DNA of 22,286 nt, from positions 1-22,286 of the forward strand of contig PS015320.1 of assembly GCA_048213135.1 (NCBI GenBank). Reading direction: 5' to 3'. The notes under the pieces were generated by a model, which searched no databases, was not told the origin of the DNA, and was given only the letters and a program-made list of their open reading frames with translations. Shown in pieces: positions 1 through 9,170 of this stretch. The first letter of the stretch is position 1; every line of letters starts with the position of its first letter. Source of the DNA: Reclinomonas americana ATCC 50394 (taxonomy: Eukaryota; Jakobida; Jakobea; Jakobida). Position numbers and translations under genes: made by a program.

Positions 1-1327
1 TGGAGAGTGGCCCGGTGCCACTATCCGTCGACCGCACAGTCACCACGAGTCCGTTGCCGACTGTGCCAGCCGCGGTGATGCGCAGTTGACTGCCAGCGAT
101 GTTGAACAGTGCCGCATTCGTGCCGCCAACAATGGAATAGGTGAATGTCTGGCTCGAGTTGGCATCCGTGGTCGACAGAGTTCCCACCACCATGTTGGCT
201 GTGGACGGCGGCGTGTACGTGGTCGCCGTAAGGCTGATATTGCTCGGCGCCACGTTGGCTGCGATTGCAATCCGACACCAGTGAGTAAGTAAGACACATT
301 GGGCTTTTCTAAAACATGCATCCCCACAAGACCTTCATCGATTGTAAACGTCTTATCTAAGAACAATGGGCCGGCGCCACTATCCGTCGTCCGCACAGTC
401 ACCACGAGTCCATTGCCGACCGTACCAGCAGCGGTGATGCGCAGTTGACTGCCGATAATATTGAACAGGGCTGCATTCGCGCCGCCAACGATGGAATAGG
501 CGAAAGACTGGCCCGAGTTCACGTCCAATGTCGACAGCGTTCCCACCACCATGTTGGCTGTGGACGGCGGCGTGTATCTGGTCGCCGTGAGGCTGATGTT
601 GCTGGGCGCCATGTTGACTACGTGTGTAACGAGGCACAGTCAGCGAGGGAAAAAACGAATACGGATATTGCAGTGCCTGACGAGACCTTCGCTGAGGGAA
701 AATGTCTTCTCGACGAATAGTGTAGAGAAGGCGCTGTCGGTGGCGCGAACCTGAACGCTGAGGTTGTTGCCAGTGAGGCCAGTGTTGGTCGCACGAAGCT
801 GGTTGGTTGAGATGTTGAACGCGGCGGCATTGGTGCCCCCTACGATGGTGTATGTGAAACGCTGACTGGCGCCCGCTCCAGTGGCATTAATGGTGGCCAC
901 TACCTGGTTCGCGACCGTCGGGAACAGGTACGTGGTGGCCGACAGCGTGATGTCAGTCGGAGCAACATTATCTATCACACATTGTGTGCGCGGGAGTGAG
1001 TGAGCGTGCAGAGGGGAAAAAGCCTCACAGAGAAGCACTCACCGGCAGTAATCGTAAACGTCTGGTCGATGTAGTTGCCTGCCGAGTCGGTGGCTCTTAC
1101 TGTCACTGTTAGACTTGTTGAAGCCACTCCGTTGGTGCTAATGATAAGCGTGCTGTTGCCACTGATCGAAAACGAGGCACCATTGCCGCCGGCGACAACA
1201 GAGAAAGTAATGGTGTCGCCGACGGTGGGATCGATGGCAGACAGAGTGCCGACGACCGTGGACGTACCCGTCGATGGGGCAGTGTACCGATTGGCGGAGA
1301 GACTGATTGATGTGGGAGGTACGTTCC
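1..1327 (-). repeat. Array of four cadherin-like domain exons, 285 nt each
   Basis: The exons 1327-1043, 971-687 and 617-333 are each exactly 285 nt (95 codons), are flanked on both sides by phase-1 introns of about 70 nt, and each encodes one complete repeat. The fourth, 258-1, is cut by the window edge at 258 nt. Repeats 3 and 4 are close to 90% identical in DNA by eye, while repeats 1 and 2 are much more diverged. This is the symmetric 1-1 exon arrangement expected from exon duplication. Confidence 0.9.
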
Positions 1328-3082
1328 CTGCATCAACAAGAGGGTGAGAGGAGAAGGAGAGAGAGAGAGATGACGAGGGACAGCTCTCTCTGCGCTGTCT
1401 TGATCCCGGTGCAACACACCTGTGGCGCAACACGTCATTCCATTCGGAATGTAGGCGCCGGGTGCGCCGGTTGCCGAGTTTGTCGCATAGTCGATGCGTC
1501 CCCACCCCACGCCAGCACACGAGTCCACCCCGCTCTGCTTGAGCATGCAGTCGCTGCCGATGCCTGCAATGTCATTGGCGCTCGCACTGGCAAAGTTCAG
1601 CGGCTGACACACATTGGCGTCCTGGGCGGCTGGGACGGCGTAGCACCCCGGAATGGTTGTCGACGCCGTCGCATAGGGGACGGCGCGCAACACTGTGGAG
1701 CTTGCAGAGGAGCAAGGCGTGTATCGAATGCTGCGCCAAGGTGAGACGACGCGAAACCTCAGTGCCACATGCACGTGCACAACGAGCTTACCCGTTGCAC
1801 AAGGCGGTGGCGGTGGCGTCCGTGACCGTTGTCCACGTGCCCGTGCACAAAGCCACAGAGCCAGCGTTGTTGGAGAACGAGTATGTAGGGACTGCCTGCG
1901 CACCGCATGCTGGGAGGAGGGGAAAGGGGAGGAGAGGGGGTCAATTGTCGAAGCTGTGCGCAGAACGATTTCAGCAGATGCTCACCAGTGGTGGGAGCCG
2001 ATCCATTGGCGTCGCACTGCATCCGTGCGAGAGTGTGAGAGTCGCAGAGGAGCGGGGAAAAGGCGATACACCGACGCAACAGTGGCGTAAATGAGCTCAA
2101 TGTAATCGACGATGGTGTCGTCGTTGACAACCACATCCACCTGCCGTAGCGGTAACCGTGCACGTGAGGGACGGATGCAAGGAGCGGACTCACTTAGCTA
2201 CCCTCTCCTCTCCCTCCACGCAACTCTCTGATTAGCATTGATCAGCGCCAGCAATCCGGTGGTGGTACTGACGTCCACCGTGAAGAGCACTCCTGTGGGG
2301 TACGTTGTGGTGGAGTAACCCGGCGCCTGTGTCGAGATCGCCTGCTTGTAGTTTGGTGTCTTCCACGTGGTGCCCGAATTATGCACGCCCACTTGCACGG
2401 TATCGTTGTCGGGAATGGAGGCGACGTTGTAGCCGGTGACCAGGAGGCGAACAATAACCGACGACATGTTGCTGGGCAGGCCGGCAAACGTGGCCAACAC
2501 GTTGGTGTCGACTCCGGTCGAGTCAAAGTCTTTGGCCGGCTTGATGCCGGCCGCCAGTGACGCCGACGGTGATGCGGGGTCTGCATGGAGAGAGAGTGAT
2601 GAGCTGGAAGGAAGGAGGGGAGAGAATATCTCTGATGTGGAGGTGTCACAGGCGCATAAACAGGAATCGGGCGCGAAAAATCAATGTCGTTGAAAAGCGA
2701 CCCCAATGCTGCCAGAAAACGCGCCCAGCACTGCCACTCATTGTCTCCCACTCAGCAGAGTACTCACATGCTCACGCAAACGCACACAGACGCGCAAGAG
2801 AGAGAGAGAGAGTGATTGACGAGTGCGCAATCGAGATCTCTCTCGCTCATCACACTCATCACATTCATCTTCCCACAGTCACACACACTCACCTGTTGGT
2901 AGTGCAAAGTTGTCCTTGATGCCCTGCAACACGGTGGTTCCATAGCACGCCGACTGCACCGCGAGAGGCAAGCTGAAGGCGATCAAAGACAAGAGCAGCA
3001 GCAACAACAGTGGCAGTGGCGCAGATATCGGCGGTGTCACGCGATGTGGTGGTGGTGGCCGTCTCCTTGCAGCACAGGCCAT
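1..3082 (-). CDS. Secreted/surface protein with cadherin-like repeats (3' part outside window)
   Basis: Probably an adhesion-type or wall-associated extracellular protein; its ligand is unknown. Joined exons on the minus strand: 3082-2893, 2580-2225, 2140-2072, 2016-1986, 1909-1792, 1730-1420, 1327-1043, 971-687, 617-333 and 258-1. All junction phases agree, giving about 729 residues before the window edge. The start MACAARRRPPPP leads into a run of leucines and ends near AVQSA, a clear signal peptide. Residues about 45-205 form an unrecognised domain (contains DNFALPT, FAGLPSNMSSV, VQVGVHNSG, IELIYATVAS). Residues about 206-358 contain about ten cysteines. Four repeats of 95 residues follow (motifs APTDITLSA, YTIVGGTNAAAFNI, VTVRATDS, KTFTI). 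No cadherin DxNDN linker or LDRE motif is visible, so calcium binding is unproven. The intron after 2225 uses a GTTGCG donor. The family call is from repeat pattern only. There is no membrane anchor in the visible part; one may lie beyond position 1. Confidence 0.82.
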
Positions 3083-3492
3083 GTTCTTTTTCTTTTTCTC
3101 TCTTTTTGCTCTTCTTTCTCTCACTCACTCGACACACTTTTTTGTTCAGTGTGTGAGAAAAGTGTATTTTCGAAAACAGTTCAGTTTTCCCCAGCAGTGG
3201 TGTTCCTCAGTCAAGGCCGTGTGAGCAGACACAGACGCGGTGTGATAAGTGAGGATGCGAAACGGATTGCAATTCTACGTGTTCTCTCTCCTCTCTCGAT
3301 AGCGGTTGTGTCGAATCGGGAAGGTAACGGCCGCACCAATTGTTCGGATTGCTTTCGATTATGAAAACTGGGGAATGAAGTTCGCATGGTGGGGCGGACT
3401 CATTGCAGCGGGCGAATGAGGTGACAGCTGTGGTTCTTGGTCACCTTCGCTGATGTTTGGGCTTGCGCTGAAGGGGAGCATGTCGAAGTAGA

Positions 3493-3514
3493 ATCGATAT
3501 CGATCGAATTCGAT
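3493..3514. promoter_or_regulatory. Overlapping palindromes ATCGATATCGAT and ATCGAATTCGAT
   Basis: Two perfect 12-bp palindromes overlap by two bases (3493-3504 and 3503-3514). They lie about 410 nt upstream of the start codon of the minus-strand secreted protein. A related palindrome, TCGATATCGA, lies just upstream of the glycosyltransferase start codon. A role as a dimeric-factor binding site is inference. Confidence 0.35.
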
Positions 3515-3650
3515 AAATTGCATATTGTGCAGGCACATGTGGCCCAATCGTTCTGTGCGTCAAGTTTAAGCTGCACCGGGTCACGGGCGGGTGGAAGATG
3601 TCGCAGTGGTTGGAATAGAGGAGAGTAGCGAACAATAAGTCGAGCACCCT

Positions 3651-3715
3651 GACTTCAGAGAGCAAGCCAACTGGTCGGTACTTTACTGTGGTGATCGCCG
3701 GGTCTCTCTGAAGTC
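3651..3715. repeat. 65-nt element bounded by perfect 12-bp inverted repeats
   Basis: GACTTCAGAGAG (3651-3662) is matched exactly by CTCTCTGAAGTC (3704-3715), with 41 nt between them. The interior carries one copy of the dispersed repeat. It could be a cruciform or hairpin, or the remnant of a small inverted-repeat transposon. No target-site duplication was identified. Confidence 0.5.
3656..3698 (-). repeat. Dispersed repeat, copy 1
   Basis: On the minus strand, these 43 nt match the copy at 13478-13520 at 35 positions by hand alignment. The shared core is TGGCTTGCTCTC. No coding meaning is apparent. Confidence 0.55.
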
Positions 3716-4207
3716 GTAGGCAAAGAGTAGCTACGTGGAGCGACTCGCAGGGCACTATTCGAACTCGACATTCAGAACCCGATTACCAGATTTGCGGGCA
3801 AAGCTTTGCGTGTACACAAATAATTCCACTGCATTGCTTGCTTCACGGATCCGAACCCGGTTCTGTTTTGCTTGCCTGGCTCTGGCCTTTTCCAGAATTC
3901 GATCTGCGACCGCAGAAAACGCTTTGCGTCTATGCCAGTCAAACCCACTGTTCAACCACGTGCACGCTTCCTACGGTGAAAATCGAAGTTCTCAACTTGT
4001 TCGAAGCTCCGAGAGCTCTCCTGACTACGTTTGGAGAGAGTTCCGTATTTGAGCTTGCTCCACACTTATCAGTCTCGACAACCAATTGTAGTGTCCTCTA
4101 CTGCCACCACCAGTCCACCACTGGACAGCACCGTCACTAACGTGGCACTCTCTACTCGACTCAACACCGACAGCGATGCACCCCAACCACAACCGACTTA
4201 TCGGAAG

Positions 4208-4275
4208 TGCCAACCAGGTGGCTTGCTCTCGTAAGAGAGGAAGCCTACAGAAGCAAGGAACTGAAGGAGAGGACA
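4208..4275 (+). repeat. Dispersed repeat, copy 2
   Basis: It shares TGGCTTGCTCTC, then AGGAAGCC, ACAGAA and AGGAGAGGACA in the same order with the copy near 13502-13560, with small indels. It is the same orientation as the 13.5-kb copy and opposite to copy 1. Confidence 0.5.
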
Positions 4276-4825
4276 CTACAGTTATGGATTGTCCTCGACT
4301 TCGTGTTCCGCAGCTCAACACTTCCATCATGAACACCTACAAGAAACCCTTCCGCTGCCGTCGAGACTTTGCGACCATGCTATAAATCTGGTTGGACCCG
4401 GCCGTCAAGACAGCTGTCGCGATCGGCAATTGTTGTCGCGTTCAGTTCGAACGCACTGCGGACACCGTAAAATCTGCAGCAGCCGAAACAGACAGATATC
4501 TTGGATGGCTGGCCTTGCGCCAAGGAGACTATCACTTGTAGCCGGCCATGGTCGATGCTGGCGCTGAGCATCCGGATCCACGTGCACATACGCAGATCCG
4601 GATTCGAAATTCGAACACAATCATGAATTGACCCGACATTGGCGCTGCACTTTGCTTCCCGTGCACATACGAGGTGCTCACTGGAGATAATGTAGTTACA
4701 GAACCTTCCCGATAAACGCACACCAAAAACCAAAGCGAAATTGCGTTCAATGACTCACACGTGCACTTCATCGTCCGCGCGCGTGCGAGTCGTGCACACC
4801 TCCGAGGGGCCCTCCGTGAGACACC

Positions 4826-4832
4826 TATATAA
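4826..4832 (+). promoter_or_regulatory. TATATAA box at the proposed start codon
   Basis: A TATATAA heptamer ends on the A of the ATG at 4832. If it is a working TATA box, transcription would begin about 30 nt further on, and the true start codon would be a later ATG such as 4955. It may equally be a chance AT-rich string in otherwise GC-rich DNA. Confidence 0.3.
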
Positions 4833-7800
4833 TGTCCACTGGTGCAGCCATGACGAATGCCAGCAGCTCCTCGTTATCTCCACGTCGTGTCAAGGCACCT
4901 CCACTCACNNNNNNNNNNNNNNNNNNNNGATTATATGTTCTCTATGAGCAGAGTATGGCAACTGCCGCCAAGAGTGGACGGTCGAGTCCACTGGCGCCGT
5001 CGGTGAGTCATGCGCGGGGTCGTATTGCTGCTGTGCAGGCGCCCACCGTGTATTGTGCTGTGCAGAGTCGCGGCACTTCTCGATCGCCGACGCACGTGCG
5101 TGCTTTTACAAATCTCTCACACACACGCATACACACATACGCACTCGACTGTAGTAGAGGGTAGGCGAGTTGGTACACCTTGTGTATTGTGCTCTCTCTC
5201 TCTCACTCACGCGAACACATGCGACTGCAGTAGAGGGCAGGCGTGTTGTTACGCCGTGTGAATCGCACACGGTGTGCAAGCACGTTTTTGTCACCCTCTC
5301 TCTCTCTGTGTGTCTTTTAAACGACTATAGTTGACGGCAGGCGTGTAAGTTTGCCTTGTGTATCACGCACAGTTTCTGTACTCTCTTTCTCTCTCGCACA
5401 CGACTTTAGTGGAGCGCAGGCGACTAGGCACGCCCCTGTATGTTCTGCACGATGAATGGGCATACACTTTCTTGTGTTCACACGCACTCAAAACTTTCTC
5501 GACCGACCTGGGCATCACACTGACTCCTCATTTCTGCACAGTCGTCCGCGGTTGTGCCACCGAAATTGATTTGGCCAAAGGGCCAGCCGCCGACGTCGGA
5601 CGATGGTGACACGGGTCGTCGAGTTGCGTGGTAGTGTGCTAAAAAGCGATGGTGAATACGCGTTATTGTTCACCCCGAGTTTCGTATCGCAGGCTCGCTC
5701 CGCGGAGCCAAGACCACGTGCTGTGGTTTCGGTGAGTGCTTGTTCATGTATCTCTTCTCTCCTGCCACTCGCACTCATCCTCCTTCTGTCTCTTCCCGCG
5801 CAGAAACGAACGGCCAGCAGATCCCCTGTTCCCAGCAAGGATAAGGTTCGCTCATCGTCTCTCTCCCCCTCGCCGCTCTCCCTCTCTCATCGCTTTCCCG
5901 GACGCAGAGGAAGCTCCCGCCTCCCATTATGCCTCGCGATCATTCACCGCCACCACCAGTCGCCCCGCGCGCTGCCTCTGTGCCTCTCGTTCTCGACGAC
6001 GGAGAGTCGCCGGTTGCCGTGCCGCATCTTCCCGCTCCAGTGGCGCACGCCATTGCTGCTGCATTTGCACCTCGAGAAGAGCTACCGTGCCCGCCGCCAC
6101 CACCGCCACCACCGGCGGATTCTACTCCCGCTGTCGCTGCCGTCAGTGTGACCGAACCAGTCGCAAGTGAGCCGACTGCTGTAGTCGCTGCAAACGAGTC
6201 GGAAGCCGCCGCGCCGAGTGGACACGACGATGCCGCCGCTGCAAGCGAAGAGGTGTGCCGTCTCATGTGTGCCCGACTACCGGTTGCTGCTCACCCGCCA
6301 CAGACCGTCGAAACCGCGATTGCCGTCTCCACGCCGACCAATGCTGACTCTGTTGAGGCGTCCAAATCGCCACCATCGCTGCTGCCGCCTCCGCCACCAC
6401 TTGCACACATTGCCAGTTTGCCGGCGTTGCCGGCCAGCACGCTCGGCGAGATTGCCTGGGGCATGAGCGAGCCGCCAAAGTCACTCCTCGGTGCTCTGCC
6501 GTTTGCTGTCAGTTTGAAGGTTCGCACGTCAGCGAGACTCCTTTTTTGTGTATGTGTGTTGCTCACGCCTCCATTGCCTGCCATTCAACTAGGTGGCACA
6601 ACCGGTATCCAGACCAGTGTCTGCTGGAAAGCAGCGACCGAAACCGGATCCGAGTGCTGCTGCGGAGGTGAGGTCAATCTCACGTCTGCAATGACCGTGT
6701 GTCACTCACCGATGTGGCCCGTCTGCTACAGGCGACACCTCCTCTCATTCGTCATCTGTCTGCGAGTGCCAGTAGGCGTGCGAGTGTCGCCGATCCCAAG
6801 GTTTGTCGCTATTTTTTCGCCCCCGCTCCACCCCCGCTGGCCTGCTGAGTCTGTGAGCCCAATGTGCAGAGTTTCCGACTTGGAGGCTCAGCGGGATCCT
6901 CGACGAGTCACAGCCGACGGAGCAGCATCGCCCCTGCTGCTGAGGTATGCAGTTCGCAGTCGCTCACAAAGGAAGACTTTGCTGTGCATTTACTCAGCGC
7001 TCATGTTCGTCAGTTGGAGGGACGCTCCGGACAATCGTCGGGCAGTCACAGTAGGCAAGGCAGTGCCATTCCGGCCGCTCATCATCATCAGCAGCAGCAA
7101 CAACAGGTGGAGCATCAGGAGGTGGGAGTGGCTGCAGTGGAGTCGGAGGTATTGCTGGGGAGAGGCTGTTTGTGTGAGGATGAATTTTTCGCCTCACATC
7201 GTCCTTCCCAAGGTAAAGCGGGTTCGTGTGGACGACGTGGTTCCGTCAGTCGGTGAAACGGTGTGTTGCCGTCTGTATACTCTTTTTACCCGCTATTCAT
7301 GGCGACTTACGACTCCGAGTTGCAGGGAGAGGAAGTGGCAGCTGACGAGAAGGTCGGTCATGCAGCACTTGGTTATCTTGGTCATTATATCATTCACTCA
7401 CCGCAAGTTGTTGCCAACCAGCCACTCGGCGCTGCTGACATTCAGGTTTGCCTTCATTTTTCCTGCCTTCTCTGTCTCATTTCTTCGGCGACTGACATGC
7501 AGCTCGTTTGTTCGTGCCACAGCCGTCGGCTGGCAATGACGAGGTTTTTACTGTCTTCTTCTATGACCACTCCCCACGTTGTTACAGCTTGCACTCATGT
7601 TTGTGATCTTCTTGCAGCATGCTCCTCCTGCTGCCGGAGTGGAGAAGAAGAAGCGCGCAGAGCCGGCGCCATTGCATTCACCGCCGCCGCCCCCAGAGGT
7701 TTGCTACTCGAGAAAGTTGACCACCAGCCGTGTCGCTCATCACTGCTTTTCCCCCGTTCATTGCAGGATGTGGGCGCGCTCATGGACACGCTTAACTCGG

Positions 7801-9044
7801 CACTCGTGGAGCGCAAACGATTCTTGCGCCATCGCTCGCTGTCGCCCAAGTCGCACGCTCGGAGCACGGTTTCTTCCGCCAATGCCGCTGCCGGCAACAC
7901 CGAGAGACGGCGCAGCACTCAAAAGTCTCCGGGTCCGTCCACCGCTGTTGCAGCTGCAGACGAGGAGGAACGTCGCGGAAGGGCAGCCGTTGAGCGCCGT
8001 CGCAGCACTCAGAAAAGTCCAGCGGCGCCGGAGGCAATTCAACGACGCGCCTCGCAGAAATCACCGGGCCCCAGGCCGTCAACACGGCGAGTTGCCTCCC
8101 CGCCGCCGCCACCGCCGCCGCCAACAGCGGCGCGCGTTGAACAGGTTTGGTTATATGTGCGCGCGCGCCCCATCCCATGTGTGTGTATTTAAGGTGTGCT
8201 CATGCACTATCGTCTACTCAGCGTCGTCCGCTGGAAAAGTCCAAGTCAGCACCGCGCGACCTTGCCTCCCGTCCCGCTTCTGGTAAATCCACGACTTCGA
8301 CCACAACGACACCGACTGCCGCAGCTGCTTCTCCGCCGCCGGCACCGACCTTGGTGTTTGTCGATGACCAGCCCAAGGCTGACATGAAGGGTCAGCCGCT
8401 GAATATGCTGCCGCTGCCTGTTCGCACACTTGTTGCGTCTATGAACCATTCTGTTGGTAGGATGCAGCAAGTTTGTGACTTTTTTTGTTCATGCAGATGG
8501 AGGACTTTGCAAACGACAAGACGTGGCGGCTGGCTGTGGCGCAAAAGGGCGCCAAGAGCCCATCGGCAGTCTCGCCGAGTCACTCACCGCGACCTGTGGG
8601 CGTCCTCTCGCGTTCGCCCACGCGCTCGGCGGTGCCGCGTTCGTCGCCAACCATGGCCAATGGAGCCGCCACTCCGCCACAGTCGGTCTCGCAGCGCAGT
8701 ACGCCGTCGGTAGCCGATCCGCTCTCTCCTCGACGCGCCCCTCTGTCACCCGGACAGGCCAGAAGGCCCATGTCCCCCACCAATGTGCCGTCGGTGGTGG
8801 CCTCGAAGCGAAGTAGCACGAAGACTGCTGCGGATGCTTCGAGTCGTGTCACCAAGTGGAGTGTCGATGCAGTGGTGCGTGTGCGCGTGGCCAAAGTCTG
8901 CATGTCTCTTGTCTCTCTGTCTCACGCATTCGTGTGTCGCAGCGAGCACTAAAACCGACACAACCAAACGCTGCATCTGGAAGCGCGAAGTCGTTGCGTC
9001 GCGTGCTTGTTCCGTTGCAGCCCTCTGAAGCCCCCACCACTTGA
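4832..9044 (+). CDS. Disordered Ser/Pro/Arg-rich basic protein, about 19 exons
   Basis: Function not recognised; the composition suggests a cytoskeletal or scaffold protein controlled by proline-directed kinases. Exons: 4832-gap, 4952-5002, 5542-5622, 5693-5731, 5804-5845, 5908-6252, 6304-6519, 6593-6667, 6732-6800, 6870-6944, 7014-7148, 7213-7260, 7326-7445, 7523-7543, 7618-7698, 7767-8144, 8222-8452, 8497-8874 and 8943-9044 (TGA). This gives about 830 residues plus exon 1. All determined junctions are phase 0. Proline runs occur near PCPPPPPPPPADS, LLPPPPPLA and SPPPPPPPPT, and a HHH-Q6 stretch lies in the 7014 exon. ERRRSTQKSPGP, ERRRSTQKSPAA and QRRASQKSPGP form a triple motif in the 7767 exon. 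Many S-P and R-x-x-S sites follow. More ordered patches are GYLGHYIIHSPQVV and LNMLPLPVRTLVASMN. The 7213 exon needs an AAG acceptor and is uncertain. The 8452 end could instead be 8470. The start could be 4955. Ends tail-to-tail 126 nt from the next gene. Confidence 0.75.
4909..4928. other. Assembly gap (20 N)
   Basis: It falls at the end of exon 1 or within intron 1 of the Ser/Pro-rich gene, so the exon 1 donor cannot be seen. An acceptor (GAGCAG) follows at 4951. Confidence 0.95.
5146..5448 (+). repeat. Degenerate tandem array of a ~47-nt core inside a 539-nt intron
   Basis: Four cores begin at 5146, 5222, 5322 and 5401. Each begins CGACT and continues with a variant of TAGTAGAGGGCAGGCG, then a variant of CCTTGTGTATTGTGC. 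The spacers are CT- or CA-rich and the spacing is 76, 100 and 79 nt. A weaker fifth copy lies near 5021-5058. The array sits in the intron 5003-5541, far longer than the 40-80 nt introns of the rest of this gene. Confidence 0.75.
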
Positions 9045-9170
9045 TTGTGCAACTGACCTGCGTGTGTCTGTGGGTGGGTGTGGCAGTCCGGTGAAAATCA
9101 TTTCAGAAAAGGACTCTGATCAGTGAACAATCAATGATTATGTTGCACTCTTCTGTGCGCTCAATCTTTA

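Larger units (their letters stand above)
3083..4831. other. Divergent intergenic region between genes 1 and 3
   Basis: No coding region is convincing here; the open frames are short and unlike proteins. The region should hold the promoters of both flanking genes. It contains overlapping palindromes near 3493-3514, a 12-bp palindrome GCAAAGCTTTGC at 3798-3809, a 65-nt inverted-repeat element at 3651-3715, and two copies of a dispersed repeat. GTGCACATACG occurs near 4582 and again near 4662. GCTTTGCGT occurs near 3803 and again near 3921. Confidence 0.7.

Noticed and set aside
1-1327. Classical calcium-binding cadherin ectodomains
   Set aside because: The repeats lack the DxNDN linker and LDRE motifs and are 95 rather than about 110 residues; only the broader 'cadherin-like' label is supported.
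1759-2193. 144-residue minus-strand frame overlapping the secreted protein gene
   Set aside because: It crosses three short introns and is in the wrong frame for the phase-consistent exons 1909-1792, 2016-1986 and 2140-2072.
3838-4140. 100-residue plus-strand frame in the divergent intergenic region
   Set aside because: No splice context, no family resemblance, and the composition matches surrounding non-coding DNA.
4560-4640. Possible tRNA gene, from TTCGAA-containing strings near 4590-4605
   Set aside because: A TTCGAAT-type T-loop string is present, but no acceptor stem, D-arm or anticodon arm could be paired around it on either strand.
5021-5448. CRISPR-like array of short repeats and spacers
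   Set aside because: Repeats are degenerate, spacers are CT/CA low complexity of uneven length, and the context is an intron of a eukaryotic gene.
5929-7539. 536-residue open frame on the plus strand
   Set aside because: Only its first part is exon. After 6252 the frame runs through GT-AG introns and out of frame with neighbouring exons; the spliced model has better protein composition.
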